Positions 9,674 through 19,107 of a stretch of DNA of 64,000 bases are shown piece after piece (position 1 is the first letter of the stretch; every line of letters starts with the position of its first letter). The notes below the pieces were generated by a model. The model was given only the letters and a program-made list of their open reading frames with translations. It was not told where the DNA came from and ran no database searches. This stretch comes from Bacteroidales bacterium (GTDB lineage: Bacteria; Bacteroidota; Bacteroidia; Bacteroidales; VadinHA17). Position numbers and translations under genes: made by a program. The stretch is taken from NCBI GenBank assembly GCA_022865305.1, contig JALHSP010000119.1, forward strand, positions 43,053 to 107,052, written 5' to 3'.

Positions 9674-9712
9674 CTCCCCTTAAGGGGAGATCCCGCGAAG
9701 CGGGAGAGGGGT
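9674..9712. repeat. Composite palindrome CTCCCCTTAAGGGGAG + TCCCGCGAAGCGGGA + GAGGGG
   Basis: Perfect 16-bp palindrome followed by a 6-bp-stem hairpin. Confidence 0.85.
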
Positions 9713-9725
9713 ATTTTCCGGTGTA

Positions 9726-10166
9726 TTATTTCTTTCTCTTTACCTTAGGCATTGTGTTGTGAGCCGGTCGCCCTTTTTCTACCGGCATCCCGTCTTTCTT
9801 CCATGCTACAATACCACCCTCAAGGTTATAAAGTCTTCTAAATCCTTTTTCACTCAGAAGTTCTGATGCACGCTTACTCCTGTAACCAGTAGTACAGTAA
9901 AGAAAGAGAGCGTAATCCTTATCTAAAGTATCTGCTGCAACCTCAATATTACCTGAAGAGGGGATGTTTATTGCATCTCTTATCCTTGATCTTTTAAATT
10001 CAAAAAACTCGCGTACATCTATTAAAAGAGAACAGTCGATCCTAAGGTATTGAAGATGAAAATCATATGGCTCAAGTGATTTATATTTAAGAGAATCCGT
10101 GATTTGTGAATTTAATGAGCCAGTTAATAAAAACAAAAATAATGAGATGACAAAAATCGATTTCAT
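9726..10166 (-). CDS. Rhodanese-like domain protein, secreted
   Basis: Signal peptide; SLLIDVREFFEFKRSRIRDAINIP and ALFLYCTTGYRSKRASELLSEKGFRRLYNLEGGIVAWKKDGMPV. Confidence 0.85.
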   Translation of the reverse strand: MKSIFVISLFLFLLTGSLNSQITDSLKYKSLEPYDFHLQYLRIDCSLLIDVREFFEFKRSRIRDAINIPSSGNIEVAADTLDKDYALFLYCTTGYRSKRASELLSEKGFRRLYNLEGGIVAWKKDGMPVEKGRPAHNTMPKVKRKK

Positions 10167-10347
10167 ACCAGATCATTTTCACCATAAAGTAAATAATTTT
10201 TTTTATCATACTCACCCACTCACCCCCTCTCCCCTTCTGATTTTATTGACCTCCTCAGATTCTTCCCTCGAAAGGATTCTGTTTTTATATCCGCCAGTTG
10301 TTAACACATAATTGCTGACTTCTGTTTCAGTTACTCATTTTACTGAT

Positions 10348-10355
10348 ATCTTTGA
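10348..10355 (+). promoter_or_regulatory. TATCTTTG -7-like box immediately upstream of dnaG
   Basis: TAnnTTTG match 3 bp from the ATG; would imply a very short leader. Confidence 0.3.
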
Positions 10356-10358
10356 ATT

Positions 10359-12305
10359 ATGATTGATCGTCAGACAATAGAGAGGATCCTTGATGCTGCA
10401 CAGATAGTTGATGTGATTCAGGAGTTTGTTCCGCTTAAAAAAAGAGGCGTTAATTACCTGGGATTGTGTCCTTTTCATAATGAGAAAACACCCTCTTTTA
10501 CTGTTTCTCCATCAAAAGAAATATTTAAATGCTTCGGATGCGGAAAGGTTGGAAATTCTGTTAATTTCATAATGGAGCATGAACATCTCTCTTATCCCGA
10601 AGCGCTGAAATTTCTTGCCGGAAAATATCATATCGAAGTTATCGAAAAAGAGCTTACTCCCGAAGAACTGGAGAAGCAGAACGAAAGAGAGAGCCTGCTG
10701 ATAGTTACATCTTATGCTGCCAGACAGTTCACCGAAAATCTTTTCCAGACCGATGAAGGGATTTCTGTCGGGCTTACTTATTTAAAAGAAAGAGGCTTCC
10801 GGCAAACTACCCTGAAAAAGTTTGAGGTCGGATATTGCTTTGAAAAACGGGATGCCTTTTCGAAAACCGCCCTTGATGATGGTTATAAACAGGATTTTTT
10901 GTTGAAGACAGGCCTTTCAATACAGCATGAGGATCATATTTTTGACAGGTTCAGCGGCAGGGTCATGTTTCCTGTACATTCATTATCAGGACAGGTTCTG
11001 GGATTCGGAGGAAGAGTATTAAAGTCTGATGCAAAAACTGCCAAATATGTTAATTCCCCCGAGTCGGAAATATACCATAAAAGCCGTATTCTTTACGGGA
11101 TCTACCAGGCAAGAAAGGCAATAACACAGGAGGACAGGTGTTACCTGGTGGAAGGTTACACTGATGTTATGTCACTCCATGAGGCAAACATTGAAAATGT
11201 GGTTGCATCATCAGGTACATCCCTCACCCAGGAACAGGTAAGGCTGATAAAACGCTTTACCCCCAATATTACAATATTGTACGATGGTGATCCAGCCGGT
11301 ATTAAAGCATCAATCCGTGGAATCGACCTCGTTCTGGAAGAAGGTATGAATGTCCGGATAGTTCTTCTGCCGGATGGCGAAGATCCTGATTCATATTCAA
11401 AGAAAGTAAGCAATGAGGAGTTTACGAAATACCTGAAAGAAAAAGAAACTGATTTCATCCGTTTTAAAACACAACTTCTTCTCGAAGAAGCAAATAATGA
11501 TCCTGTAAGAAAAGCAAATCTTATCCGTGATATTATAAAGTCGATTGCAGTCATCCCTGAGACAATTACAAGAACAATTTACATTAAGGAGTGCAGCACA
11601 GTCTGGGAAATAACAGAGGCTGTACTTTATCATGAAGTTAACAAGCTGCGGCAGCAGAGATCTTTCCAGGACAGGAACAAATACCCAGGCCCTGAGGATC
11701 TCCCTCTTCCGCCTCCGGTTATCCCGAAACCTGTAAAATATGAGCCGGTTACTCATTATTCCGAAAGAGAGGTAATCAGATTATTGCTGAAATTCGGAAG
11801 TGCTGAGTTTGACCGGAAGATCAGAAGCGAGGATGGCCAGGAAGAAGTCACAACTGTTTCTGATTACATTGTCAGGGAAATTATTTCAGATGATCTTTCA
11901 TTTGATGATAATGTTTGCGCCAGGATCTTTGAAGACTTCAGATTCTTTACTGAACAGGGAATTTTCCCTGGTGATAAACAATTTGTAAAGCATGAGGATC
12001 CTGAGATCTCAAGCCTGTCAGCAGATCTCCTTGCCGATTCGCATGAACTGAGCAGAATATGGAGAGATAAGCAAACATTTGTTGAAACAGAAGATATGAA
12101 GCTGAAAGACATTGTTCCTGATGCTGTTCTGAAATTTAAAAGTGATAAAATACAAGTCAGATTGAAGGAGATTATGATCCAGCTCGAAGCAGCTGTTAAA
12201 GCCGGGGATACTGAAAAGATCCTTGCTCTTCAGAAAAGAGATCAGAACCTTAAGGTAGCCTTGAGGTTAATTTCAAAGAAGCTGGGAAACAGGATATTAT
12301 TGTAA
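10359..12305 (+). CDS. dnaG: DNA primase
   Basis: Zinc finger CPFHNEKTPSFTVSPSKEIFKCFGCGKVGN; TOPRIM VEGYTDV...YDGDPAG. Confidence 0.96.
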   Translation: MIDRQTIERILDAAQIVDVIQEFVPLKKRGVNYLGLCPFHNEKTPSFTVSPSKEIFKCFGCGKVGNSVNFIMEHEHLSYPEALKFLAGKYHIEVIEKELTPEELEKQNERESLLIVTSYAARQFTENLFQTDEGISVGLTYLKERGFRQTTLKKFEVGYCFEKRDAFSKTALDDGYKQDFLLKTGLSIQHEDHIFDRFSGRVMFPVHSLSGQVLGFGGRVLKSDAKTAKYVNSPESEIYHKSRILYGIYQARKAITQEDRCYLVEGYTDVMSLHEANIENVVASSGTSLTQEQVRLIKRFTPNITILYDGDPAGIKASIRGIDLVLEEGMNVRIVLLPDGEDPDSYSKKVSNEEFTKYLKEKETDFIRFKTQLLLEEANNDPVRKANLIRDIIKSIAVIPETITRTIYIKECSTVWEITEAVLYHEVNKLRQQRSFQDRNKYPGPEDLPLPPPVIPKPVKYEPVTHYSEREVIRLLLKFGSAEFDRKIRSEDGQEEVTTVSDYIVREIISDDLSFDDNVCARIFEDFRFFTEQGIFPGDKQFVKHEDPEISSLSADLLADSHELSRIWRDKQTFVETEDMKLKDIVPDAVLKFKSDKIQVRLKEIMIQLEAAVKAGDTEKILALQKRDQNLKVALRLISKKLGNRILL

Positions 12306-12373
12306 ATGAAATTCAACATCATTCCAGTAGAATTCATTTTTATTATTAAATTTGATTTATTAATAAAGAAGAT

Positions 12374-13276
12374 ATGAAAAGCCCCATTTCTTCCGTGATA
12401 ATCTTTATATTAATTGTTATTATATCCTGTAAATCCAAGTCGCCTGAAAAAGACAAATTAATTCCGGTTTTTTCAACATTTAAAACTGATTCCACAGGAA
12501 AGACCGAACCGGCATCTAAGAATGAAACCTATTACGGAGTTCTGACTCCTGTTGAGATATGTGTAATTTTCAACAGGCTCGGCGTTCCCTACAGTGATGC
12601 AACTCTTAATCCTACATCCAATATGGATCTGTATCTCAGTAACTCCAAAACCTCTCTAAACACAGGAATATACGGGGTGGATTTCGGTTATCTTAAGTTG
12701 TTTGGCATCGGCCAGGAGGTAATTAATTATATGGTCACCATCCGTGAGATGAGTTTTAAGCTTGGCATCCCCGACAATATGCTGACCGAACCGATCCGCA
12801 GGGTACAGAATGATATTGCTGAACCGGATACTATTACTTCCCTTATGCAGAAAGCATATAACGATATTGAAAATCACCTCAGGCAGAGCGGAAGGGAAAG
12901 CACCGCAGGACTGATCGTTCTGGGTGGCTGGGTTGAAGCTTTGTATATCGCCACCCAGCTCGTTTACAATCCTGCCAGACCCGATCCTGAAGTGGTGCAA
13001 AAAATAGCAGAACAGAAATATACTCTGACCGCACTGTTAAGTTTCCTGAAGAATTATTATGACGACCCTGTAGTTGTTTATTATACCAAGAAGCTTAAGT
13101 TTCTGAAGAACTATTTTGATACTTTTGAAATATATTTCGAAAAAGGCGATCTGGAGATAGATAAAACCAGGCAGGTGTTCCGTTCCTCCGGAGTTAAAAT
13201 GACCGTTACTGTCGAAACTCTTAATAAAATCCGTGATTATGTCAGTCAACTGAGGACGGAAATGGTTACCCCATAA
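12374..13276 (+). CDS. Hypothetical lipoprotein
   Basis: Lipobox-like IISCKSK; no family recognised. Confidence 0.7.
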   Translation: MKSPISSVIIFILIVIISCKSKSPEKDKLIPVFSTFKTDSTGKTEPASKNETYYGVLTPVEICVIFNRLGVPYSDATLNPTSNMDLYLSNSKTSLNTGIYGVDFGYLKLFGIGQEVINYMVTIREMSFKLGIPDNMLTEPIRRVQNDIAEPDTITSLMQKAYNDIENHLRQSGRESTAGLIVLGGWVEALYIATQLVYNPARPDPEVVQKIAEQKYTLTALLSFLKNYYDDPVVVYYTKKLKFLKNYFDTFEIYFEKGDLEIDKTRQVFRSSGVKMTVTVETLNKIRDYVSQLRTEMVTP

Positions 13277-13402
13277 AATTCAGTCTTGCTCCCGCTGGTC
13301 GCTTGTCCTTAGGTCTTGAAGGCCTTCGGCCTGTCTTATGGTCTTGGTATTCACCCCTTTATGTTCTCTGCGAACTGGTCGGGATAAGAATTCTCTCTTA
13401 AG

Positions 13403-13467
13403 CCGCTGGCGCGGATTTGCAATCCGTGCCTTCTACTTTATGGTACCGATTTCAAATCGGCGCCAGC
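13403..13467. repeat. REP/BIME-like element: two facing, internally palindromic arms
   Basis: GCTGGCGCGGATTTGCAATCCGTGCC ... GGTACCGATTTCAAATCGGCGCCAGC. The left arm recurs at 30308-30346. Confidence 0.75.
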
Positions 13468-13511
13468 ATTATTACCTGGAGATAAAGAATTTTCGTAATT
13501 TTAAAATCAAT

Positions 13512-16500
13512 ATGTTTAAAATTCAACCTACCATTCCCATGAAAGCTGTAAAATCTATTCTGTTATTTGTTTCTATATTTCTCGTAACATCCTGCGGACC
13601 AAAGGATAATAAAATAATCAAACAACCATTAATCCGGACCCAGGAATTAACTCAGAATATTCTTCCTATTGATAAGGGTTTCAGCGAATATATTTCCGGT
13701 TATACTTCCGGTATTGTTCCTGCCAATTCAGTAATAGAAATACGTTTTACCAGGGAATTTGCTGAAAAAGCCAAAAAGCAGACTCCTCCAGGACTCTTTG
13801 TCACTGAACCCTTCATTAAGGGCAATACCGAATGGGCCGATGAAACAACTCTCGTTTTCCGTCCTGCAAAGTTGCTCGATCCGGGTAAAACATATTCCAT
13901 TGAAGTGAATATCAATAAACTTGCAGAAGTTAAGCAACGGCTGAAAGTATTCCCCATCAGGATACAAACACTCAAAAAAGATTTCAGTATAGCAACCGGC
14001 ACTCTTGAATGCCATTCTGCTGAAGGAAACACATATATCCTTAATGGTGAAATAGTTGCATCCGATTTCATTGAAAAGGCTGAGGTGGAAACTTACCTGG
14101 ATGCAAAGCTTGAAAAAAAGAAAATGGCTATAACCTGGGATCATTCTGATAATCTCATTCACAAATTTACTATCGGCGAAATTCCCCGTTCAGATAAAGC
14201 CCAGGAACTTGTCCTTAAATGGGATGGTACTGCCGCAGGTGTTGACCAGAAAGGTTCCTCAACTGTAAGCATCCCTGCTTTGGGGGAATTCAGCGTACTT
14301 GGCATAAAAACACAAACAGGAGAAGATCAGAAGATCGATATTTTATTTTCAGATCCTGTTGATGAATCGCAGGATCTGGATGGACTGGTCTACCTGGAAA
14401 ATGCTCCGGTAACCACGACCAGTATCAATTCCAATATTGTCACACTTATTCCTTCAGGACCTTTACAGAGTGTGTATACCCTTTATGTTGAATCGTCAGT
14501 GAAAAACAAGACAGGAGCAAGCCTTTCGTATGTCTTTTCCACAAAAGTCGACTTTTCGGGTGTTAATCCGGGGATTAAGCTTGCCGGTAACGGAGTAATT
14601 CTTCCATCTTCTCAGAATCTCATTTTTCCTTTTAAAGCTGCTAACCTTAAAGCCGTTGATCTTAAGATAATCAAGATATTTGAGAACAACCTGCCTTACT
14701 TCCTTCAGGAGAATGATATCAATACGGGGAATTATGTCAAACGTTTTGGTCGCCCGGTTTATTCCGGAAGGATTGATCTTCTTTCAGGAACAGAGACAAG
14801 CACGGGTTCCTGGAATCTTTATACAATTGATCTCGCAGACTATATTGATGTCGAACCGGGTGTCCTCTACAAGGTGCAGCTTGGAATGAGAAAGTCATAT
14901 GCACTTTTCCCCTGCGCCGAAACAGGAGAAGAAAGCAGGTATGAAGAGCTTCTTCAGCAGTCTCAGGAATTAAGCCAGAGGTACTGGGACGATTCCGAGA
15001 ATTATTATGAGGACAGTGAGGATGGAATATATTATTCATTCGGATTCAACTGGAATGAACGGAAAGATCCTTGCAAGGAAGCATTTTACAGTCCTGATAA
15101 AAATGTTACCAGGAATATCCTCGCTTCAAATCTCGGACTGATAGCAAAAAAAGGAGAAGATAATATCCTTCATGTTATTGTCAACGATCTTCTTACGGCA
15201 CTGCCTGTAAGTGAGGTTGGCATTGAAGTTTATGATTACCAGATGCAGCAGATTGTTAATGGAAACACCAACCAGGACGGATTTGTTTCACTTAACTGCG
15301 AAAGAAAACCTTTTCTGATAATTGCAAAAAAAGATAAGGACCGCAATTATCTCAAAGTTAATGATGGTGCTTCCCTTTCGCTTAGCTCTTTCGATGTCTC
15401 TGGCAATAAACCTGAAAAAGGAATAAAAGTGTTTATTTATGGTGAACGCGATGTCTGGCGTCCGGGTGATTCTATCTTCCTTTCTGTTTTCATAAAGGAT
15501 ATGAAGAGTGACCTGCCTCAGGATCATCCTGTTCAGTTTGAGCTTATCAATCCTCTTGAGCAGAAAATAGATAACCAGATACAAAAACTGGAAGGAAACA
15601 ACCTGCTGGTTTTCACAACAAAAACATCACCTGACGCAGTAACCGGTAACTACCGCGCGGTGTTCAAAATAGGTGGTGCAACATTCTCCAAACGCATCAG
15701 GATTGAAACAATCAAGCCAAATCGTCTGAAAATAAACCTGACTTTCCCGGGTGATATCCTGGGAGGTTCCGCCCAGGGCGCCACAGGAACATTGAATGTA
15801 AAATGGCTCAACGGATCTGTTGCTAAAAATCTTAAATCATCTGTTGAATATATTCTGAAACACACAAAAACAGAATTTGAAAATTACAGGCAGTATATCT
15901 TTGATGATCCTGTAACCGGGTTTTATTCTGAAACAGTAAATATTTTTGATGACGCCATTGATGAAAACGGTAATGCAACAATAAAGTTTGATCCTGGCCG
16001 TGAGCTTGATGCCCCGGGGATGCTCAATGCAATCTTCACTGCAAAAGTTCAGGAACAGGGAGGAGACGAAAGCATTATACAAACAACAAGCAAATATGCT
16101 CCTTTCCCTGTATTTGTGGGTATCAATTTACCAGGTCTCAAAGGTAAAAGCAGGATGCTTTTTACTGACGCCGACAATGAGGTTAAAGTAGTCACTGTGG
16201 ACGAAAAGGGAAAGCCGGTAAGGTCTGAGGTTGAAATGACAGTCTATAAATTGTCATACAGATGGTGGTGGGAATCCGATGCGGAGAACCTGGCATATTA
16301 TATCTCCAATAAGATCTATAAACCTGTGATCAGAAAAACAATTACAACATCCGGTGGCGAAGGCAGCTTCACTTTCAATATAAATAAGAATGAATGGGGG
16401 CGTTATCTTATAAGAGCAACAACACCCGCCGGTCATTCCACCGGAAAAATGCTGCTTGTAGACTGGCCATGGGAATATGGAATGAAAGGCAATACTGAAG

Positions 16501-19106
16501 GAGCTACTCTTCTGGCTGTCAGCACCGATAAGGAAAAATATAATCCCGGTGATGAGATTAAATTGTCATTCCCTTCTCCCGAAAATGCTATGGCTATAGT
16601 TACACTTGAAAACGCAACAGGTGTTCTGGATGAGATCCGTTCAGTTACAGGAAAATCAAATACAGAGGTCCGGTTTAAGGCACGACCTGAAATGGCACCA
16701 AATGTTTATGCCTTTGTAACAGTTGTTCAGCCCCATAGCCAAAGTATAAATGACATGCCGGTAAGGTTATACGGAATTGTCCCTGTAATGGTTGAGGACG
16801 CCGAAACACGTCTTTCCCCCCAAATAAGCATGCCTGATGAGGTACGATCTCAAAAATCCTTCGAAATAATAGTAAGTGAGGAAAACAGGAAAGCGATGAC
16901 TTATACCTTAGCAGTGGTTGATGAGGGACTGCTCGATATTACAGGATTCAGAACACCCGATCCATGGAATTATTTTTATGCCCGTGAAGCTCTCGGTGTA
17001 CAGACATGGGATCTGTACGATTTTGTCCTCGGAGCTTACGGAGGGACTCTTGAGAGGATTTTTGCAATTGGCGGCGATGAAACAGTTGCCGATAAGTCAG
17101 CCAATAAAGCCCGTCGGTTTGTTCCTGTTGTAAAATTTCTTGGACCGTTCACCCTCGGACAGGGTAAAACCAACACTCATTCTCTTACCCTGCCTCAGTA
17201 CACCGGTTCTGTTAAAACAATGGTAATTGCAGGAAGCGACAGAGCTTTCGGTGCTTCAGAAAAGTCAGTGTTTGTAAAAGATCCTTTGATGGTCCTGGTG
17301 ACAGCACCAAGAGTGATCAGTCCTGGAGAAAAAGCAGCCCTCCCGGTTACTCTTTTTATTCAGAAAGAAAATATCCGGGATATTTCGGTTAAGGCTGAAG
17401 GAAATGATCTGATACGCTTTGAAGAGACAATGAAAAGCCTTTCTGTTTCTGAACAGGGAGAAAAGGATACTGAATTTGCTTTCATTGCCGGTGAAAAAAC
17501 AGGAATTGCTAAAATAAAGGTTACTGCTTCCGGGGGCGGAGAGACAGCTGTATATGAGCTGGAGCTTGAAATAAGGAGCCCGAATCCTTCCGAAACCCGT
17601 GCTGAAATGAAGGTACTGCGACCTGGAGAAAAATGGGAAACAACATTTAAACCATTCGGAATTGACGGATCCAATTCTGCTATTCTTGAAGTATCTGCGC
17701 TTCCTTCCGTTAACCTTGAAAAAAGGCTTGATTATCTGCTTAATTACCCCCACGGTTGTTCTGAACAGATAACCTCTGCCGCTTTCCCTCAATTGTGGCT
17801 AAAAGACTTTGCCAAAAATAACTCAGACATAGCACAAAAATCTTCTGTCAACATTAAAGAAGCTATCAACAAGCTCATTTCCAGGCAAATGGTAAATGGG
17901 GGAATTGCACTCTGGCCTGGTTCTTACCAGCCTGATAACTGGGTCACTTCATATACCGGCCATTTTATGATGGAAGCTGAACGTCTTGGTTATAACATCC
18001 CCTCCGGCTTCAGGCAGAAATGGATCAGGTTCCAGAGGAAAACAGCTCAGGAGTGGCGGTTCGATGCCAGGTATAAATATAGTGCCAACGACCAGGCATA
18101 CAGGCTTTTTACCCTGGCGCTTGCCGGGCAGCCCGAGAAGGCGGCGATGAACAGGCTGAGAGAATCAGCAAGCATTCCCAAATTATCGCAGTGGTTGCTG
18201 GCGGCTGCATTTGCAACAAGCGGCAGACCGGAGGTGGCAGGAAACCTGCTCGATTTGCGATCAGTTGATACAGAACCGGAATATTTTAACTATTACTTCG
18301 GTAGCCAGATACGTGATAAATCAATTGTCCTGTATACCCTTACAGTTTTGAAAAATGAGGAACAGGCACTTCCTCTCCTTAAAGAGATATGCGATAATCT
18401 CAATAAAGATTCATGGTACAGCACTCAGTCGCTTGCATGGGGTCTTTTTGCCTATATGAAATGGGTTGAAATGATCCCGGAAACAAATAGTCCTGCAAAG
18501 GTTAAAATCACCGTCAACGGGGACAGAACAGATCAGACAATTCCTTCAAAACAATTATTGTCGGAGAACCTTAAGATAACCGGAGGAACAAATTCACTTT
18601 CTGTTGAAAGTACATCTGAAAGTCCTGTTTATGCCACACTCATCAGGAAAGGGATTCCTCTTGTTTCTGACTTTGTAAGAGAAGAGAAAGGTCTGAGTAT
18701 GAAGGTGGAATATTTAAATATGGATCTGAAGCCGATGGATCAGAAGAATCTTGTTCAGGGCTCTGATTTTATGATGGTTGTTAAAGTTGCTAATAATACC
18801 TTTTCGCGGGTTGAGAATATTGCACTTACTGAAATGGTGCCATCAGGATGGGAAATACTAAATACCCGCCTGTTTGAAGCAAACCGGGGCATAAAAGAAA
18901 GTTCATATGATTACCGCGATTTCAGGGACGATCGTGTAAATACCTATTTTAGCCTTGGGCAGGGAGAAACGAAGACATTTGTGCTTATTTTAAATGCAGC
19001 ATACAAAGGAGAATTCTTCCAGCCGTCAGTATGGTGCGAAGCGATGTACACTGACAATTGCTATGCAAGGTATCCCGGAACACCGGTAAAGGTAACCGGT
19101 CAGTAA
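13512..19106 (+). CDS. Alpha-2-macroglobulin family protein (bacterial, lipoprotein)
   Basis: Lipobox LVTSCG, MG-domain repeats and thioester motif GCSEQ (CxEQ); next to pbpC. ORF extends upstream to 13338 through the REP-like element; start chosen at MFKIQPT (alternative 13539). Confidence 0.93.
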   Translation: MFKIQPTIPMKAVKSILLFVSIFLVTSCGPKDNKIIKQPLIRTQELTQNILPIDKGFSEYISGYTSGIVPANSVIEIRFTREFAEKAKKQTPPGLFVTEPFIKGNTEWADETTLVFRPAKLLDPGKTYSIEVNINKLAEVKQRLKVFPIRIQTLKKDFSIATGTLECHSAEGNTYILNGEIVASDFIEKAEVETYLDAKLEKKKMAITWDHSDNLIHKFTIGEIPRSDKAQELVLKWDGTAAGVDQKGSSTVSIPALGEFSVLGIKTQTGEDQKIDILFSDPVDESQDLDGLVYLENAPVTTTSINSNIVTLIPSGPLQSVYTLYVESSVKNKTGASLSYVFSTKVDFSGVNPGIKLAGNGVILPSSQNLIFPFKAANLKAVDLKIIKIFENNLPYFLQENDINTGNYVKRFGRPVYSGRIDLLSGTETSTGSWNLYTIDLADYIDVEPGVLYKVQLGMRKSYALFPCAETGEESRYEELLQQSQELSQRYWDDSENYYEDSEDGIYYSFGFNWNERKDPCKEAFYSPDKNVTRNILASNLGLIAKKGEDNILHVIVNDLLTALPVSEVGIEVYDYQMQQIVNGNTNQDGFVSLNCERKPFLIIAKKDKDRNYLKVNDGASLSLSSFDVSGNKPEKGIKVFIYGERDVWRPGDSIFLSVFIKDMKSDLPQDHPVQFELINPLEQKIDNQIQKLEGNNLLVFTTKTSPDAVTGNYRAVFKIGGATFSKRIRIETIKPNRLKINLTFPGDILGGSAQGATGTLNVKWLNGSVAKNLKSSVEYILKHTKTEFENYRQYIFDDPVTGFYSETVNIFDDAIDENGNATIKFDPGRELDAPGMLNAIFTAKVQEQGGDESIIQTTSKYAPFPVFVGINLPGLKGKSRMLFTDADNEVKVVTVDEKGKPVRSEVEMTVYKLSYRWWWESDAENLAYYISNKIYKPVIRKTITTSGGEGSFTFNINKNEWGRYLIRATTPAGHSTGKMLLVDWPWEYGMKGNTEGATLLAVSTDKEKYNPGDEIKLSFPSPENAMAIVTLENATGVLDEIRSVTGKSNTEVRFKARPEMAPNVYAFVTVVQPHSQSINDMPVRLYGIVPVMVEDAETRLSPQISMPDEVRSQKSFEIIVSEENRKAMTYTLAVVDEGLLDITGFRTPDPWNYFYAREALGVQTWDLYDFVLGAYGGTLERIFAIGGDETVADKSANKARRFVPVVKFLGPFTLGQGKTNTHSLTLPQYTGSVKTMVIAGSDRAFGASEKSVFVKDPLMVLVTAPRVISPGEKAALPVTLFIQKENIRDISVKAEGNDLIRFEETMKSLSVSEQGEKDTEFAFIAGEKTGIAKIKVTASGGGETAVYELELEIRSPNPSETRAEMKVLRPGEKWETTFKPFGIDGSNSAILEVSALPSVNLEKRLDYLLNYPHGCSEQITSAAFPQLWLKDFAKNNSDIAQKSSVNIKEAINKLISRQMVNGGIALWPGSYQPDNWVTSYTGHFMMEAERLGYNIPSGFRQKWIRFQRKTAQEWRFDARYKYSANDQAYRLFTLALAGQPEKAAMNRLRESASIPKLSQWLLAAAFATSGRPEVAGNLLDLRSVDTEPEYFNYYFGSQIRDKSIVLYTLTVLKNEEQALPLLKEICDNLNKDSWYSTQSLAWGLFAYMKWVEMIPETNSPAKVKITVNGDRTDQTIPSKQLLSENLKITGGTNSLSVESTSESPVYATLIRKGIPLVSDFVREEKGLSMKVEYLNMDLKPMDQKNLVQGSDFMMVVKVANNTFSRVENIALTEMVPSGWEILNTRLFEANRGIKESSYDYRDFRDDRVNTYFSLGQGETKTFVLILNAAYKGEFFQPSVWCEAMYTDNCYARYPGTPVKVTGQ

Positions 19107-19107
19107 C

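Noticed and set aside
10359-12305. Possible macromolecular-synthesis operon around dnaG
   Set aside because: Neighbours are a rhodanese and a lipoprotein, with no rpsU or rpoD in view; nothing further to claim.
13338-13511. N-terminal extension of the A2M ORF
   Set aside because: Runs through the REP-like palindromes and lacks signal-peptide features; the lipoprotein start at 13512 or 13539 is more plausible.
17265-17792. 175-aa minus-strand ORF inside the A2M gene
   Set aside because: Antisense to a clear A2M coding region; no recognisable motif.
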